64,000 bases of DNA from positions 1 through 64,000 of the forward strand of contig JAUNLK010000006.1 in NCBI GenBank assembly GCA_030535395.1, given 5' to 3'. Shown in pieces: positions 51,897 through 59,922 of the stretch. This DNA is from Tissierellia bacterium (GTDB lineage Bacteria > Bacillota > Clostridia > Tissierellales > Peptoniphilaceae). Both the position numbers and the translations under genes were made by a program. The notes under the pieces were generated by a model. That model was given only the letters and a program-made list of their open reading frames with translations. It was not told the DNA's origin and ran no database searches. The stretch's first letter is position 1; each line of letters opens with the position of its first letter.

Positions 51897-53273
51897 ATGG
51901 TACAGGAGCATGAATACGAGTATTCCTACGACTACGACCAGCTCCTCGAGGAGCTCAAAGATGTGATCTTTCGAGGGGATGAGGCCGGAGCTCGGAGGAT
52001 TTTTGATGAGTATCACTCCGTGGATATCGACGAAGTCTTGGAGGATGTGGACCCGCCAGATCTAAAGTTCTTCCTCTTTATGCTGGACTTTGAGTCGGTG
52101 GCCAATCTCCTGGAGAATGCCGATGAGGACCTCCAGCTGGAGATGATTCGCTTTTACAGCGATCAGGAGCTCATCGAGATCTTTACTTATATGGTCAATG
52201 CCGATGTGGCGGACCTCTTGGGCTATGTGCCCACTCAGCGGAGAAAGTCCCTGCTGAATTTTATGAAGAAGAGCGACTCCAACACCCTCCAGATGATCCT
52301 CTCCTACGACGAGGACTCCGCCGGCGGGGTCATGACCACGGAGTTCATCTCCCTCAAGGAAAACCTCAATGTTCGGGAGGCCCTCCTGAAAATCAAGGAC
52401 ATTGCCCCCACCACCGAAATCATTGAGTCCATCTTTATCACCGACGACTATCACCGCCTCCAGGGGGTGGTGGACCTGAGGGAAATTTTGGTGGCCCCGG
52501 GCTACACCCCCCTGTCGGATCTCATTGAGGAGGTCCCCTTCTTCGTCTATGCCGATGAGGACCAGGAGGAGGCGGCCAATCTCATTTACAAATACGATTT
52601 GAAGTACCTCCCGGTGGTCAATAAGAACCGGGCCATTCTGGGGGTCATCACCTCGGAGGACATCATCGAGGTCATGGATCAGGAGTACAGCGAGGACATT
52701 CTGGCCATGAGCGGGGTCAGCAAGGACGAGGAGTATGACTCCAACTTCCTCGAGTCCCTCAAGAGCCGGATGCCTTGGCTGATTGTGAACCTCTTCACCG
52801 CCTTTTTGGCCTCCTTTGTGGTCTCCATGTTTGAGTCCACCATCTCCCAGGTGGTTGCCCTGGCCGCCGCCATGCCCATTGTCACGGGAATGGGGGGCAA
52901 TGCGGGCAATCAGGCCCTCTCCGTGGTCCTCACCTCCATTGCCCGGGGGGAGATGACCCTGGTGGACGACTGGCCCCTCATTATCAAGGAGATTGTCCTG
53001 GGCATCTTCAATGGGGCCGTCATAGGCATCCTCACTGGGGCCATCCTCTTCTTCCGCTATCACAATATCTTCCTGGGTCTCATCATCTTTGCGGCCATGG
53101 TCCTCAATATGATCATTGCGGGCATTGCAGGCTTTCTCCTGCCCCTCCTCTTCGATCACTTCAAGGTGGACCCGGCCATCTCCTCCCCCATCTTCCTCAC
53201 TACCTGCACGGATATCTTTGGCTTCTTCATTTTTCTGGGCCTGGCCTCCCTGCTCTTGGACAAATTGGTTTGA
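51897..53273 (+). CDS. mgtE: Magnesium transporter MgtE
   Basis: A 458-residue Mg2+ channel: an N-terminal superhelical domain (about residues 20-135), two CBS domains (about 140-265; DEDSAGGVMTTEFISL, LPVVNKNRAILGVITSEDI), a connecting helix, and five membrane helices with TGMGGNAGNQALSVVLTSIARGE, the pore-lining signature. The cytoplasmic domains gate the pore by sensing Mg2+. The N-terminus is Tyr/Glu-rich (EHEYEYSYDYDQ). One of few plus-strand genes in the window, with its own promoter and terminator. Confidence 0.96.
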   Translation: MVQEHEYEYSYDYDQLLEELKDVIFRGDEAGARRIFDEYHSVDIDEVLEDVDPPDLKFFLFMLDFESVANLLENADEDLQLEMIRFYSDQELIEIFTYMVNADVADLLGYVPTQRRKSLLNFMKKSDSNTLQMILSYDEDSAGGVMTTEFISLKENLNVREALLKIKDIAPTTEIIESIFITDDYHRLQGVVDLREILVAPGYTPLSDLIEEVPFFVYADEDQEEAANLIYKYDLKYLPVVNKNRAILGVITSEDIIEVMDQEYSEDILAMSGVSKDEEYDSNFLESLKSRMPWLIVNLFTAFLASFVVSMFESTISQVVALAAAMPIVTGMGGNAGNQALSVVLTSIARGEMTLVDDWPLIIKEIVLGIFNGAVIGILTGAILFFRYHNIFLGLIIFAAMVLNMIIAGIAGFLLPLLFDHFKVDPAISSPIFLTTCTDIFGFFIFLGLASLLLDKLV

Positions 53274-53297
53274 AGGTCCCCTGAGGGGCCTTTTTTA
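53273..53297 (+). terminator. Terminator after mgtE
   Basis: AAGG-T-CCCC and GGGGCCTT pair around a 3-base loop (one bulged T), followed by TTTTTT. It starts at the mgtE stop codon and touches the end of the convergent ykfC-like gene. Confidence 0.85.
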
Positions 53298-54086
53298 TTG
53301 CCCGGGAAGCTTTAAACGGCCCACGGCCAAGAGGTTGTCCCGGTATTTCTCCAAAAAGTCCGGCGCTCCGGGAATGGTGCTGTTGATGGCCACTCCATTG
53401 TTGGTGGCGCTGGAGTGAATCATCTTTCCATCCCCCAGGTACATGGTCACGTGGCCGGGATAGTAGAGGAGGTCCCCGGGGAGCATCTCCTCCTCAGGCA
53501 CTGGAACTATGGGATGGCCCTCCTTTATGACGGCATCCCGGTAGATGTAGATCCCCGCCATGGCGTAGCTGAGAAAGACCAGGCCCGAGCAGTCGATGCC
53601 CAGGGCGCTCTTGCCCCCCCAGCGGTACTGGGTGCCCAGGAATTTTCTCGCAACGCTCATAACCTCCTCCCGCCAGTTCTCCGAGAGCTGGGGCAAGGGG
53701 GTGAGATTTTCCCTCCGGGTGTAGCCCTCCCTGCCGTCCAAAAGCTGCACCCTACACCACAGGCCCTCCTCCAAAAGGGCGATGCGGCTGCCCATGGGGA
53801 GGGTGATGAGGTGGCTGTGCTCGTAGTCGGGCCCACTGAGGATGTCGGCGAAGGTACTCTGCACCAGCCTCATCTGTGCCATGGACCTCTCCCCATTTGT
53901 GGCAATAAAGTCCGAGGCCCTGCCATAGCCCTCATAGCCGTACTCGGTGCGAATCTTTAGAAACTCCCCCGACTCCTCCAGCACCTCTGCCCACTGGCCG
54001 TAGAGGATTTCATCCACCAAGACCCCCACCTCAGGCCCTCCGTAGAGGGGCACCACGGGGCCATTTACATGAACTTTTTTCTTCAC
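53295..54086 (-). CDS. ykfC: NlpC/P60 muropeptide endopeptidase, YkfC-like
   Basis: A 263-residue protein with two SH3-like regions (VVPLYGGPEVGVLVDEILYGQWAEVLEE; SRIALLEEGLWCRVQLLDGREGYT) and a C-terminal NlpC/P60 peptidase: RWGGKSALGIDCSGLVFLSYAMAG (Cys), PGHVTMYLGDGKMIHSS (His). No signal peptide, so it should act in the cytoplasm, as YkfC does on imported wall peptides (gamma-D-Glu-L-diamino acid endopeptidase). It overlaps the YkfB-like epimerase gene by four bases, the same pairing as in B. subtilis ykfBC. The start is GTG with GGAGGTG upstream. It shares only the catalytic domain with the secreted hydrolase at 44.7 kb. Confidence 0.88.
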   Translation of the reverse strand: MKKKVHVNGPVVPLYGGPEVGVLVDEILYGQWAEVLEESGEFLKIRTEYGYEGYGRASDFIATNGERSMAQMRLVQSTFADILSGPDYEHSHLITLPMGSRIALLEEGLWCRVQLLDGREGYTRRENLTPLPQLSENWREEVMSVARKFLGTQYRWGGKSALGIDCSGLVFLSYAMAGIYIYRDAVIKEGHPIVPVPEEEMLPGDLLYYPGHVTMYLGDGKMIHSSATNNGVAINSTIPGAPDFLEKYRDNLLAVGRLKLPGQ

Positions 54087-55183
54087 TTCTCACCTCCAAG
54101 GGGCAACAAATCCGCCACTTCTCGGATGCCGATCCCCGGGCTGTCGTTGAGGACGATGTCCCCCTCCAGAAACTCCGGTCCCCCTACACTTCCCGCCACG
54201 GCGGTGAGATTGGGCCCGTCCAGGTCGATATAGCGGATGTTCTCCCGGGCCCCTGCCAGGTGGGCGGCTGCTGCCACGGAGATCTTGCTCTCCAGCATGC
54301 AGCCCATCATGCAGCTCACGCCATAGAGCTCCGCCAAATCCACCAGCTTCAGTGCCTCATGGATCCCCCCGGTCTTCATGAGTTTGATATTGATGATATC
54401 TGCAGCCTGAAGATCCAGTACCCTGTGGGCATCGGCCAGGGAAAATACCGCCTCATCGGCCATAATGGGATAGGGGCTGTGCTTTTTCACTTCCCGCAGA
54501 CCCAAGAGATCGGCGTAGGCCACGGGCTGTTCCACCAGCTCCAGGGCAATGTCCCTTCGGTGGAGTTCATCCAAGACGGAGATGGCCTCCCGGACCCCCC
54601 AGCCCTGATTGGCATCCAGGCGAATCTTCACCTCCGGCCCCACGGCCCGGACGATCTCCTCCACCCGCTCAATGTCCTCACTTCCCCCCTGGCCCACTTT
54701 GATCTTCAGGTGCTCATAGCCCAGCTCCTTGGCTCGGAGGCTGTCTTTCACCATGGCGGAAACTTCCCCCACACTGATGGTGATATCGGTGGTGAGGTGT
54801 TTTTCACTCCCCCCCAGGAGCCGGTAGAGGGGCTGATTCATCTCCTGGGCGAAGAGATCGTAGAGGGCCATGTCCACCGCCGCCTTGGCACTGGTGTTGT
54901 GGACCATGGCCCCGTGGAGGATGCGCTGATTCTCCTCCATGGCCAAAGTGTCCCTGCCCACGAGGAGGGGGGCCATGCGCTCTTGAATGGCCGAGACAAT
55001 GGAGGGGATGCTCTCCCCGGTGATGACTTCCGTGGGGGGCGCCTCCCCATAGCCCACGGCCCCCGTGTCGGTGGTGATTTTCACCACCACATCCTCCAGG
55101 GCCTCCACCCGCCTGAGGGCCGTTTGAAAAGGAGTCTTCAGGGGGAGCTTGAGCAAATAACACGCCACATGGGTAATGATCAT
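54083..55183 (-). CDS. ykfB: L-Ala-D/L-Glu epimerase, YkfB-like
   Basis: A 366-residue enolase-superfamily enzyme. The catalytic lysine motif KxK is in YEHLKIKVGQGG, the metal ligands are in RLDANQGW, ELVEQPV and IMADEAV, and the second-side Lys is in NIKLMKTGG. These match dipeptide epimerases that convert L-Ala-D-Glu to L-Ala-L-Glu during reuse of wall peptides. Another acyclic dipeptide substrate is possible. The next gene encodes a YkfC-like peptidase, and an OppA-type binding protein lies upstream, which supports murein peptide recycling. Confidence 0.9.
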   Translation of the reverse strand: MIITHVACYLLKLPLKTPFQTALRRVEALEDVVVKITTDTGAVGYGEAPPTEVITGESIPSIVSAIQERMAPLLVGRDTLAMEENQRILHGAMVHNTSAKAAVDMALYDLFAQEMNQPLYRLLGGSEKHLTTDITISVGEVSAMVKDSLRAKELGYEHLKIKVGQGGSEDIERVEEIVRAVGPEVKIRLDANQGWGVREAISVLDELHRRDIALELVEQPVAYADLLGLREVKKHSPYPIMADEAVFSLADAHRVLDLQAADIINIKLMKTGGIHEALKLVDLAELYGVSCMMGCMLESKISVAAAAHLAGARENIRYIDLDGPNLTAVAGSVGGPEFLEGDIVLNDSPGIGIREVADLLPLGGEK

Positions 55184-55200
55184 GGTTCCTTCCTTTCAGA

Positions 55201-55226
55201 AAAAAAACCGCCGAAGCGGTTTTTTT
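55201..55226 (-). terminator. Terminator/attenuator between the second oppA and ykfB
   Basis: Eleven-base-pair stem AAAAAAACCGC/GCGGTTTTTTT with loop TTCG, followed by T on the minus strand. It lies 10 bases after the oppA2 stop. Since no promoter for ykfB was seen in the remaining gap, ykfBC probably rely on read-through. Confidence 0.85.
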
Positions 55227-55236
55227 ATGATGCGCT

Positions 55237-56901
55237 CTATTGTTCCCTCTCAATATCTGCATAGTAGAATGCGGGATAGTTGATGGAGTTTTTGAACACG
55301 CCAGTGAGATAGGGCTTTTGCAAGTAGTCGGCCTGGAAGAAGTAGAAGGGAATGGTCACCTGATCTTCCATGAGAATGGCCTCGGCCTTGTGGAGGGACT
55401 CCATGCGGCCTTCCAGATCCGTGGAGGTCTTGGCATCGGCCACCAGGGCGTCAAACTCGGGATTGGAGTAGTTGAACACATTCTGGCCGGAACCGGTCAT
55501 GTAGATGTCCAGCATGGACACGGGGTCGGCGTAGTCGGCCAACCAGCCCATGTAGAGAATGTCGTAGTCCTTATTGGCGCGCTTGTCCAGGAGGACCCTA
55601 AATTCCATATTTTCCATGCCCACTTCAATGCCCAGGTGCTGGCGCCACTGCTCCTGCACGAATTGGGCGATCTTCCGGTGGTTGTCACTGGTGTTGAAGG
55701 AAATGACCATGCCATTCATATCCTCGGGGGCCATGCCCTCCTCTGCCAGTCCCTCTTCAAAGAGGCGTTTGGCCTCCTCGGGATCGTAGTGGACGAAATT
55801 CTCCCGATTCTCGGAGAAGTCCTTGCCATTGGGTTCCATAAATCCGGGACCCACCATGCCCGTGGCCACGGCTTCACCGGTATTGACCACGCTGTTCATC
55901 AGGGTATCCCGGTCAATGGCCAGGGCCAGGGCCTTGCGGACCTTCACATTGTTCAGGGGCTTTCTGCCGTGGTTGAGCACATAGTTGTAGGTGCCGAGGT
56001 CGATGCCGTCCTTGAGGTCCTCGTCCCCCTTGGTGTTGAGTTCCGCCAGAATGGGTCCGGGAACGCTGTTCAAAAAGTCGTACTCGCCATTTTCATACTT
56101 CTGATAGGCGGTGTTTCCGTCCTCCAGAATATCCCAGTAGATTTTATCGATCTTCACCAGATCTGCGTCGTAAAATTCGGGGTTTTTCTCGATGATGATC
56201 TCGTCATTGTGGGCCCAGGATGTGATCTTGTAGGGGCCATTGGAAACGAGTTCGGTGTTGTTGGGATCGTCCGCCCAGTTGGGATTTTCAGAGACGATCT
56301 TTTCATTGACGGGATAGTAGGCGAAGCTGGTGACAATGCCGGGGAAGAAGGCAGCCGGTGCCTTGAGGGTCACTTCCAGGGTCTTGTCGTCCAGGGCCTT
56401 GATGCCCACATCTTCCATGGCACCGGTCCCCGCCAGGGCCTCCTCGGCTCCCAAGACATAGTCGGTGATGATGAAGGAATAGTCACTGGCCACTTCGGGA
56501 TCCAGGTGGCGCTTCCAGGCATATTCGAAGTCCCCCGCCACTACGGGGTCCCCATTGCTCCACTTCATATCGTCCCTGAGGGTGAAGGTGTAGACCAGGC
56601 CGTCTTCAGAGACTTCCATGTTTTCTGCAGCGGCGGGAACCACTTCACTGTTTTCATCGTAGATCATCAGGGGCCAGAATGCGTGGGACAGAATCCAGAA
56701 CTCGTTACTCCCCTGGGTGTAAACGGGGTCCAAACTGCCGGGCTCGTTGACATTGTTGGTGTACAGCACCTTTTCGGCTTCGGTGCCGCCTCCTCCCGTG
56801 CCACCAGTGCCTCCCCCACCACAGGCGGTGAGAAGCAAAACCAAGGCCAAAGCCAGCATTGCCAATTGACCTCTGTGCGCCTTCCCAAACCATTTTTTCA
56901 T
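55237..56901 (-). CDS. Oligopeptide-binding lipoprotein, second OppA-type protein
   Basis: A 554-residue family 5 binding protein. The lipobox is LLTAC (Cys27), followed by a Gly/Thr-rich linker. The mature protein has NEPGSLDPVYTQGSNEF, DGLVYTFTLRDDMKWSNGDPVVAGDFEYAWKRHLDP and IDRDTLMNSV, strongly similar in layout to the OppA at 50 kb, so the two are probably paralogues. No permease or ATPase genes accompany it; it may share OppBCDF. Its position before ykfBC suggests it binds wall-derived peptides. Confidence 0.93.
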   Translation of the reverse strand: MKKWFGKAHRGQLAMLALALVLLLTACGGGGTGGTGGGGTEAEKVLYTNNVNEPGSLDPVYTQGSNEFWILSHAFWPLMIYDENSEVVPAAAENMEVSEDGLVYTFTLRDDMKWSNGDPVVAGDFEYAWKRHLDPEVASDYSFIITDYVLGAEEALAGTGAMEDVGIKALDDKTLEVTLKAPAAFFPGIVTSFAYYPVNEKIVSENPNWADDPNNTELVSNGPYKITSWAHNDEIIIEKNPEFYDADLVKIDKIYWDILEDGNTAYQKYENGEYDFLNSVPGPILAELNTKGDEDLKDGIDLGTYNYVLNHGRKPLNNVKVRKALALAIDRDTLMNSVVNTGEAVATGMVGPGFMEPNGKDFSENRENFVHYDPEEAKRLFEEGLAEEGMAPEDMNGMVISFNTSDNHRKIAQFVQEQWRQHLGIEVGMENMEFRVLLDKRANKDYDILYMGWLADYADPVSMLDIYMTGSGQNVFNYSNPEFDALVADAKTSTDLEGRMESLHKAEAILMEDQVTIPFYFFQADYLQKPYLTGVFKNSINYPAFYYADIEREQ

Positions 56902-56952
56902 GGATGTACTCCTTTCACACCATCCCTTGGGACGGAGAGAATATTTTATTAT

Positions 56953-56981
56953 ATTTTACACCTTTAGTAGGCTAAAGACAA
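56953..56981 (-). promoter_or_regulatory. Promoter of the second oppA
   Basis: Minus-strand TTGTCT, 17-base spacer, TAAAAT; an overlapping TATAAT four bases downstream is an alternative -10. It lies in an A+T-rich gap behind the cobQ terminator. Confidence 0.65.
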
Positions 56982-57028
56982 TCTTAAAATATTAATTTTT
57001 TGAAATCTCTTACTTTTTTTGAACAATT

Positions 57029-57057
57029 CAAAAAAGCTCCCTCACAGAGAGGGAGCT
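57029..57057 (-). terminator. Terminator after cobQ
   Basis: Nine-base-pair stem AGCTCCCTC/GAGGGAGCT with a 5-base loop, followed by TTTTTGAATTG on the minus strand. Confidence 0.9.
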
Positions 57058-57065
57058 CTTCGCTT

Positions 57066-58577
57066 CTATTCTTCCAAGCCCAAGATCCGGTCCAGTTCCT
57101 CAAGATCCAGGGCCTCTGCCACAATTTCCGCCAGCTTTTCGTACTGCTCTTCCTTGTAGGCCGCAAGGTCGAAGCTCGCCACTTGGGAGGGGTCCAGTCC
57201 CTTTTCCTCCATGAGATTGGCCAGGATTTGCTGGCTCACCCCTTCCCCGTCGAAGATGCCGTGGAGATAGCTGCCGTAGACTTTCCCCGAGGTGCCTCCG
57301 TCCCGGTGGCCGCCAATTTCCACCAGGGCCTGCTCCCCGCCTCCTTCCCGGAGCCAGTGGGTGCTCCCCATGTGGATCTCGTAGCCCTTAATGGCCATGC
57401 CCTCCATATTTCGGAAGAGGCCCTCTCCCAAAAGGAGTTTCCCGCCGGTCTGGGTGGTGGTCTTTTCTTTGGCGAAGACCGTCTCCATGGGGAGGAGGCC
57501 CAGGCCCTCCATGGACCCGCCGGCCTCCACCCCATGGGGGTCGGAGAGCTTCTGTCCCAGCATCTGATAGCCGCCGCAGATGCCCATGACATAGTGGTCC
57601 CTACTGAGGCCCATGATCTTCTGATCCAGCCCCGTTTCCCTGAGCCACTTTAAGTCGTCCATGGTGTTTTTGGTGCCGGGAATGATGAGCAGATCCGGCG
57701 TGCCCAGCTCCCTGGCCCGCTCCACATAGCGGACGTGGACCCCCTCGTAGAGGGAGAAGACGTGGAGGTCGGTGAAATTGGAGATGTGGGGCAGGCGAAT
57801 GACGGCGATGTCCACCAGGCCCTGACGCTTCTCCTTTAGAGTGTCGGAGAGGGAGTCCTCATCGTCGAGATCCAGGTCGAAATAGGGCACCACGCCCAGC
57901 ACCGGCCGCTCCATGATCTCCTCCAAAGTTTCCAGTCCCGGCTCCAGAATGGTGACATCCCCCCGGAATTTGTTAATGAGAACTCCCTTGAGGCGCTCCC
58001 GCTCCTCCTCATCAAAGAGAAGCATGGTCCCCGCCAGGGAGGCGAAGACGCCCCCCCGGTCGATATCTCCCACCAGGATGGCATCACTGTCAATGGCCTT
58101 GGCAAAGCCCATGTTCACAATGTCCACATCCTTGAGATTGATCTCCGACGGACTCCCCGCCCCCTCCAAAAATACGATGTCGTTTTTTTCCATGAGGCGC
58201 TCGAAGGCTTCCACCGCCAGGGGCAGGAGTTTTTCCTTTTCCCTGTAGTAGTCCTTGGCCGAGAGATTCTTGTAGACCTTGCCCCCCACAATGACCTGGG
58301 ACTTCTGATCGGTGGTGGGTTTCAGGAGAATGGGGTTCATGTCCACTTCCGGGGCAATCCCCGCTGCCTCCGCCTGCATCACCTGGGCCCTGCCCATCTC
58401 CAGTCCATCCTCAGTGATGAAGCTGTTGAGGGCCATGTTCTGGGCCTTAAAGGGGGCCACCTTGTAGCCCCGATTGCGGTAGATTCGGCAGAGGGCCGCC
58501 ACCAGTACGCTCTTTCCGGCATTGGAGGTGGTCCCCAGTACCATGAGTTTTTTTCCCTTACTCCCCTTCGTTGTCAT
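57066..58577 (-). CDS. cobQ: Cobyric acid synthase CobQ/CbiP
   Basis: A 503-residue protein: an N-terminal dethiobiotin-synthetase-like ATPase domain (MVLGTTSNAGKSVLVAALCRIY, PFKAQNMALNSFIT, EMGRAQVMQAEAAGI, FLEGAGSPSEINL) and a C-terminal class I glutaminase-like domain with nucleophile Cys in VMGICGGYQMLG and the His in GSYLHGIFD. It amidates four side chains of adenosylcobyrinate diamide. The start is the ATG at 58577 (20-base overlap with cobB) or the internal ATG at the eleventh codon after it; both are plausible. Confidence 0.95.
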   Translation of the reverse strand: MTTKGSKGKKLMVLGTTSNAGKSVLVAALCRIYRNRGYKVAPFKAQNMALNSFITEDGLEMGRAQVMQAEAAGIAPEVDMNPILLKPTTDQKSQVIVGGKVYKNLSAKDYYREKEKLLPLAVEAFERLMEKNDIVFLEGAGSPSEINLKDVDIVNMGFAKAIDSDAILVGDIDRGGVFASLAGTMLLFDEEERERLKGVLINKFRGDVTILEPGLETLEEIMERPVLGVVPYFDLDLDDEDSLSDTLKEKRQGLVDIAVIRLPHISNFTDLHVFSLYEGVHVRYVERARELGTPDLLIIPGTKNTMDDLKWLRETGLDQKIMGLSRDHYVMGICGGYQMLGQKLSDPHGVEAGGSMEGLGLLPMETVFAKEKTTTQTGGKLLLGEGLFRNMEGMAIKGYEIHMGSTHWLREGGGEQALVEIGGHRDGGTSGKVYGSYLHGIFDGEGVSQQILANLMEEKGLDPSQVASFDLAAYKEEQYEKLAEIVAEALDLEELDRILGLEE

Positions 58578-59922
58578 GTTCTTCCTTCCATTCTTTCATC
58601 TTTTGAATCATTCGCTCCATTGCCTGGGGCGCGCTTGCCAAGTGGATGTGGGGATAGCCCATATAGCCGTGATGGGAGCCGTAGGCCGTTGTGCGGAGGG
58701 CCTCCCTCCCCGGCTTCTGGGCCTGAAAGTCCCCTCCCTCCAGTTCCGCCTTGGAATAGTGGAACTCATGGGCCCTGAGGCGCTCCCCCTCTCCCGCCAG
58801 GAGACTGTCCCTTTTTGCCGTGAGCTGGGTGTAGCCAAAATTCTGAAGCCTAGAGGTCATGGACACCTTTCCCGGCAACAGCCCCGCCAGGGGGTGAAAC
58901 TCCTCCCCTTGAAAGCCCTCCAGGAGGGTCATAAAGCCCCCGCACTCCGCCAGGAGGATGCCCCCCTCTTCGTAAAAGGACCTGAGATCCCCAAAAAATT
59001 TCTCATTTTTCGTAAGCTCCTCCAAGTGAAGCTCGGGATAGCCGCCCCCGAGATAGACCCCCTGAACCCCGGAGGGGATGGTCTCCCCGGCCAGGGGGGA
59101 GAAGGGAATCAGCCGAACCCCTCGCTCCCGAAGGGCCTCCAAGCTGTCCTCGTAGTAGAAGGAGAAGGCCCGGTCCCGGGCAATGGCCATGGTCACTTCC
59201 TCATTGGCTACTTTTCCTTGAGGGGGTGTGTCCATAGCTTCCACTTCAGTCAGTTCCAGGAGGAGGTCCAAGTCCACATGCTCCTCCACGGCATCCCCCA
59301 GGAGTTTGATCCGCTCCCGGAGGTCCTGGATTTCCTCGGCGGTCTCCAGGCCCAGGTGCCGGGAGGAGATGGAGGCCCCCTCCACCCTGGGGAGAATTCC
59401 CAAAAGGGGCAGGCCCGTGTGCTCCTTTAAAATCTTCTCGTAGTAGCCCTTGAGCATGGGATTGCCCTGATTGATGAGGATGCCGATGATGCGGTTTTCC
59501 CTGAAATTCGCATAGCCCGAGACCAGAGCGGCCAGGGAGGCTCCCATGCCGGCGGCCTCCACCACCAAGAGGACCGGGGTCTCCGTCACCTGAGAGAGAT
59601 CCCAGGCGCTGCCCTCGGATCCGGTGCCCATGCCGTCGTAGAAGCCCATGGCCCCCTCCAGTATGGCCACATCACAGCCGGCACTCCGCCGTGCCAGGGA
59701 GGAGCGCACATAGTCCCCTCCCATGAGAAAGAGGTCCAAATTGTAACTGGGGATCCCCAGGACCTTCCGGTGAAACATGGGGTCGATATAGTCGGGGCCC
59801 GATTTAAAGCCGCACAAATTAAGGCCCCGCCTCATGAGGGCATCCATCACTCCCATGGTGACGGTGGTCTTGCCCACATTGCTCCCCGTGGCGGAAATCA
59901 TCAAACGGTGTCTTACTTCCAA
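58558..59922 (-). CDS. cbiA: Cobyrinate a,c-diamide synthase CobB/CbiA
   Basis: A 454-residue amidotransferase: P-loop ISATGSNVGKTTVTMGVMDAL, FKSGPDYIDPMFHRKV, ILEGAMGFYDGMG, and a glutaminase-like domain with LAECGGFMTLLEG (Cys) and a final YMGYPHIHLAS (His). It amidates the a and c side chains of cobyrinate (or the hydrogenobyrinate form). The start is TTG (59922) with GAGAGGAG upstream. It overlaps both the SfsA fusion gene and cobQ, so all three are co-translated. No other corrin genes are in the window. Confidence 0.94.
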   Translation of the reverse strand: MEVRHRLMISATGSNVGKTTVTMGVMDALMRRGLNLCGFKSGPDYIDPMFHRKVLGIPSYNLDLFLMGGDYVRSSLARRSAGCDVAILEGAMGFYDGMGTGSEGSAWDLSQVTETPVLLVVEAAGMGASLAALVSGYANFRENRIIGILINQGNPMLKGYYEKILKEHTGLPLLGILPRVEGASISSRHLGLETAEEIQDLRERIKLLGDAVEEHVDLDLLLELTEVEAMDTPPQGKVANEEVTMAIARDRAFSFYYEDSLEALRERGVRLIPFSPLAGETIPSGVQGVYLGGGYPELHLEELTKNEKFFGDLRSFYEEGGILLAECGGFMTLLEGFQGEEFHPLAGLLPGKVSMTSRLQNFGYTQLTAKRDSLLAGEGERLRAHEFHYSKAELEGGDFQAQKPGREALRTTAYGSHHGYMGYPHIHLASAPQAMERMIQKMKEWKEEHDNEGE

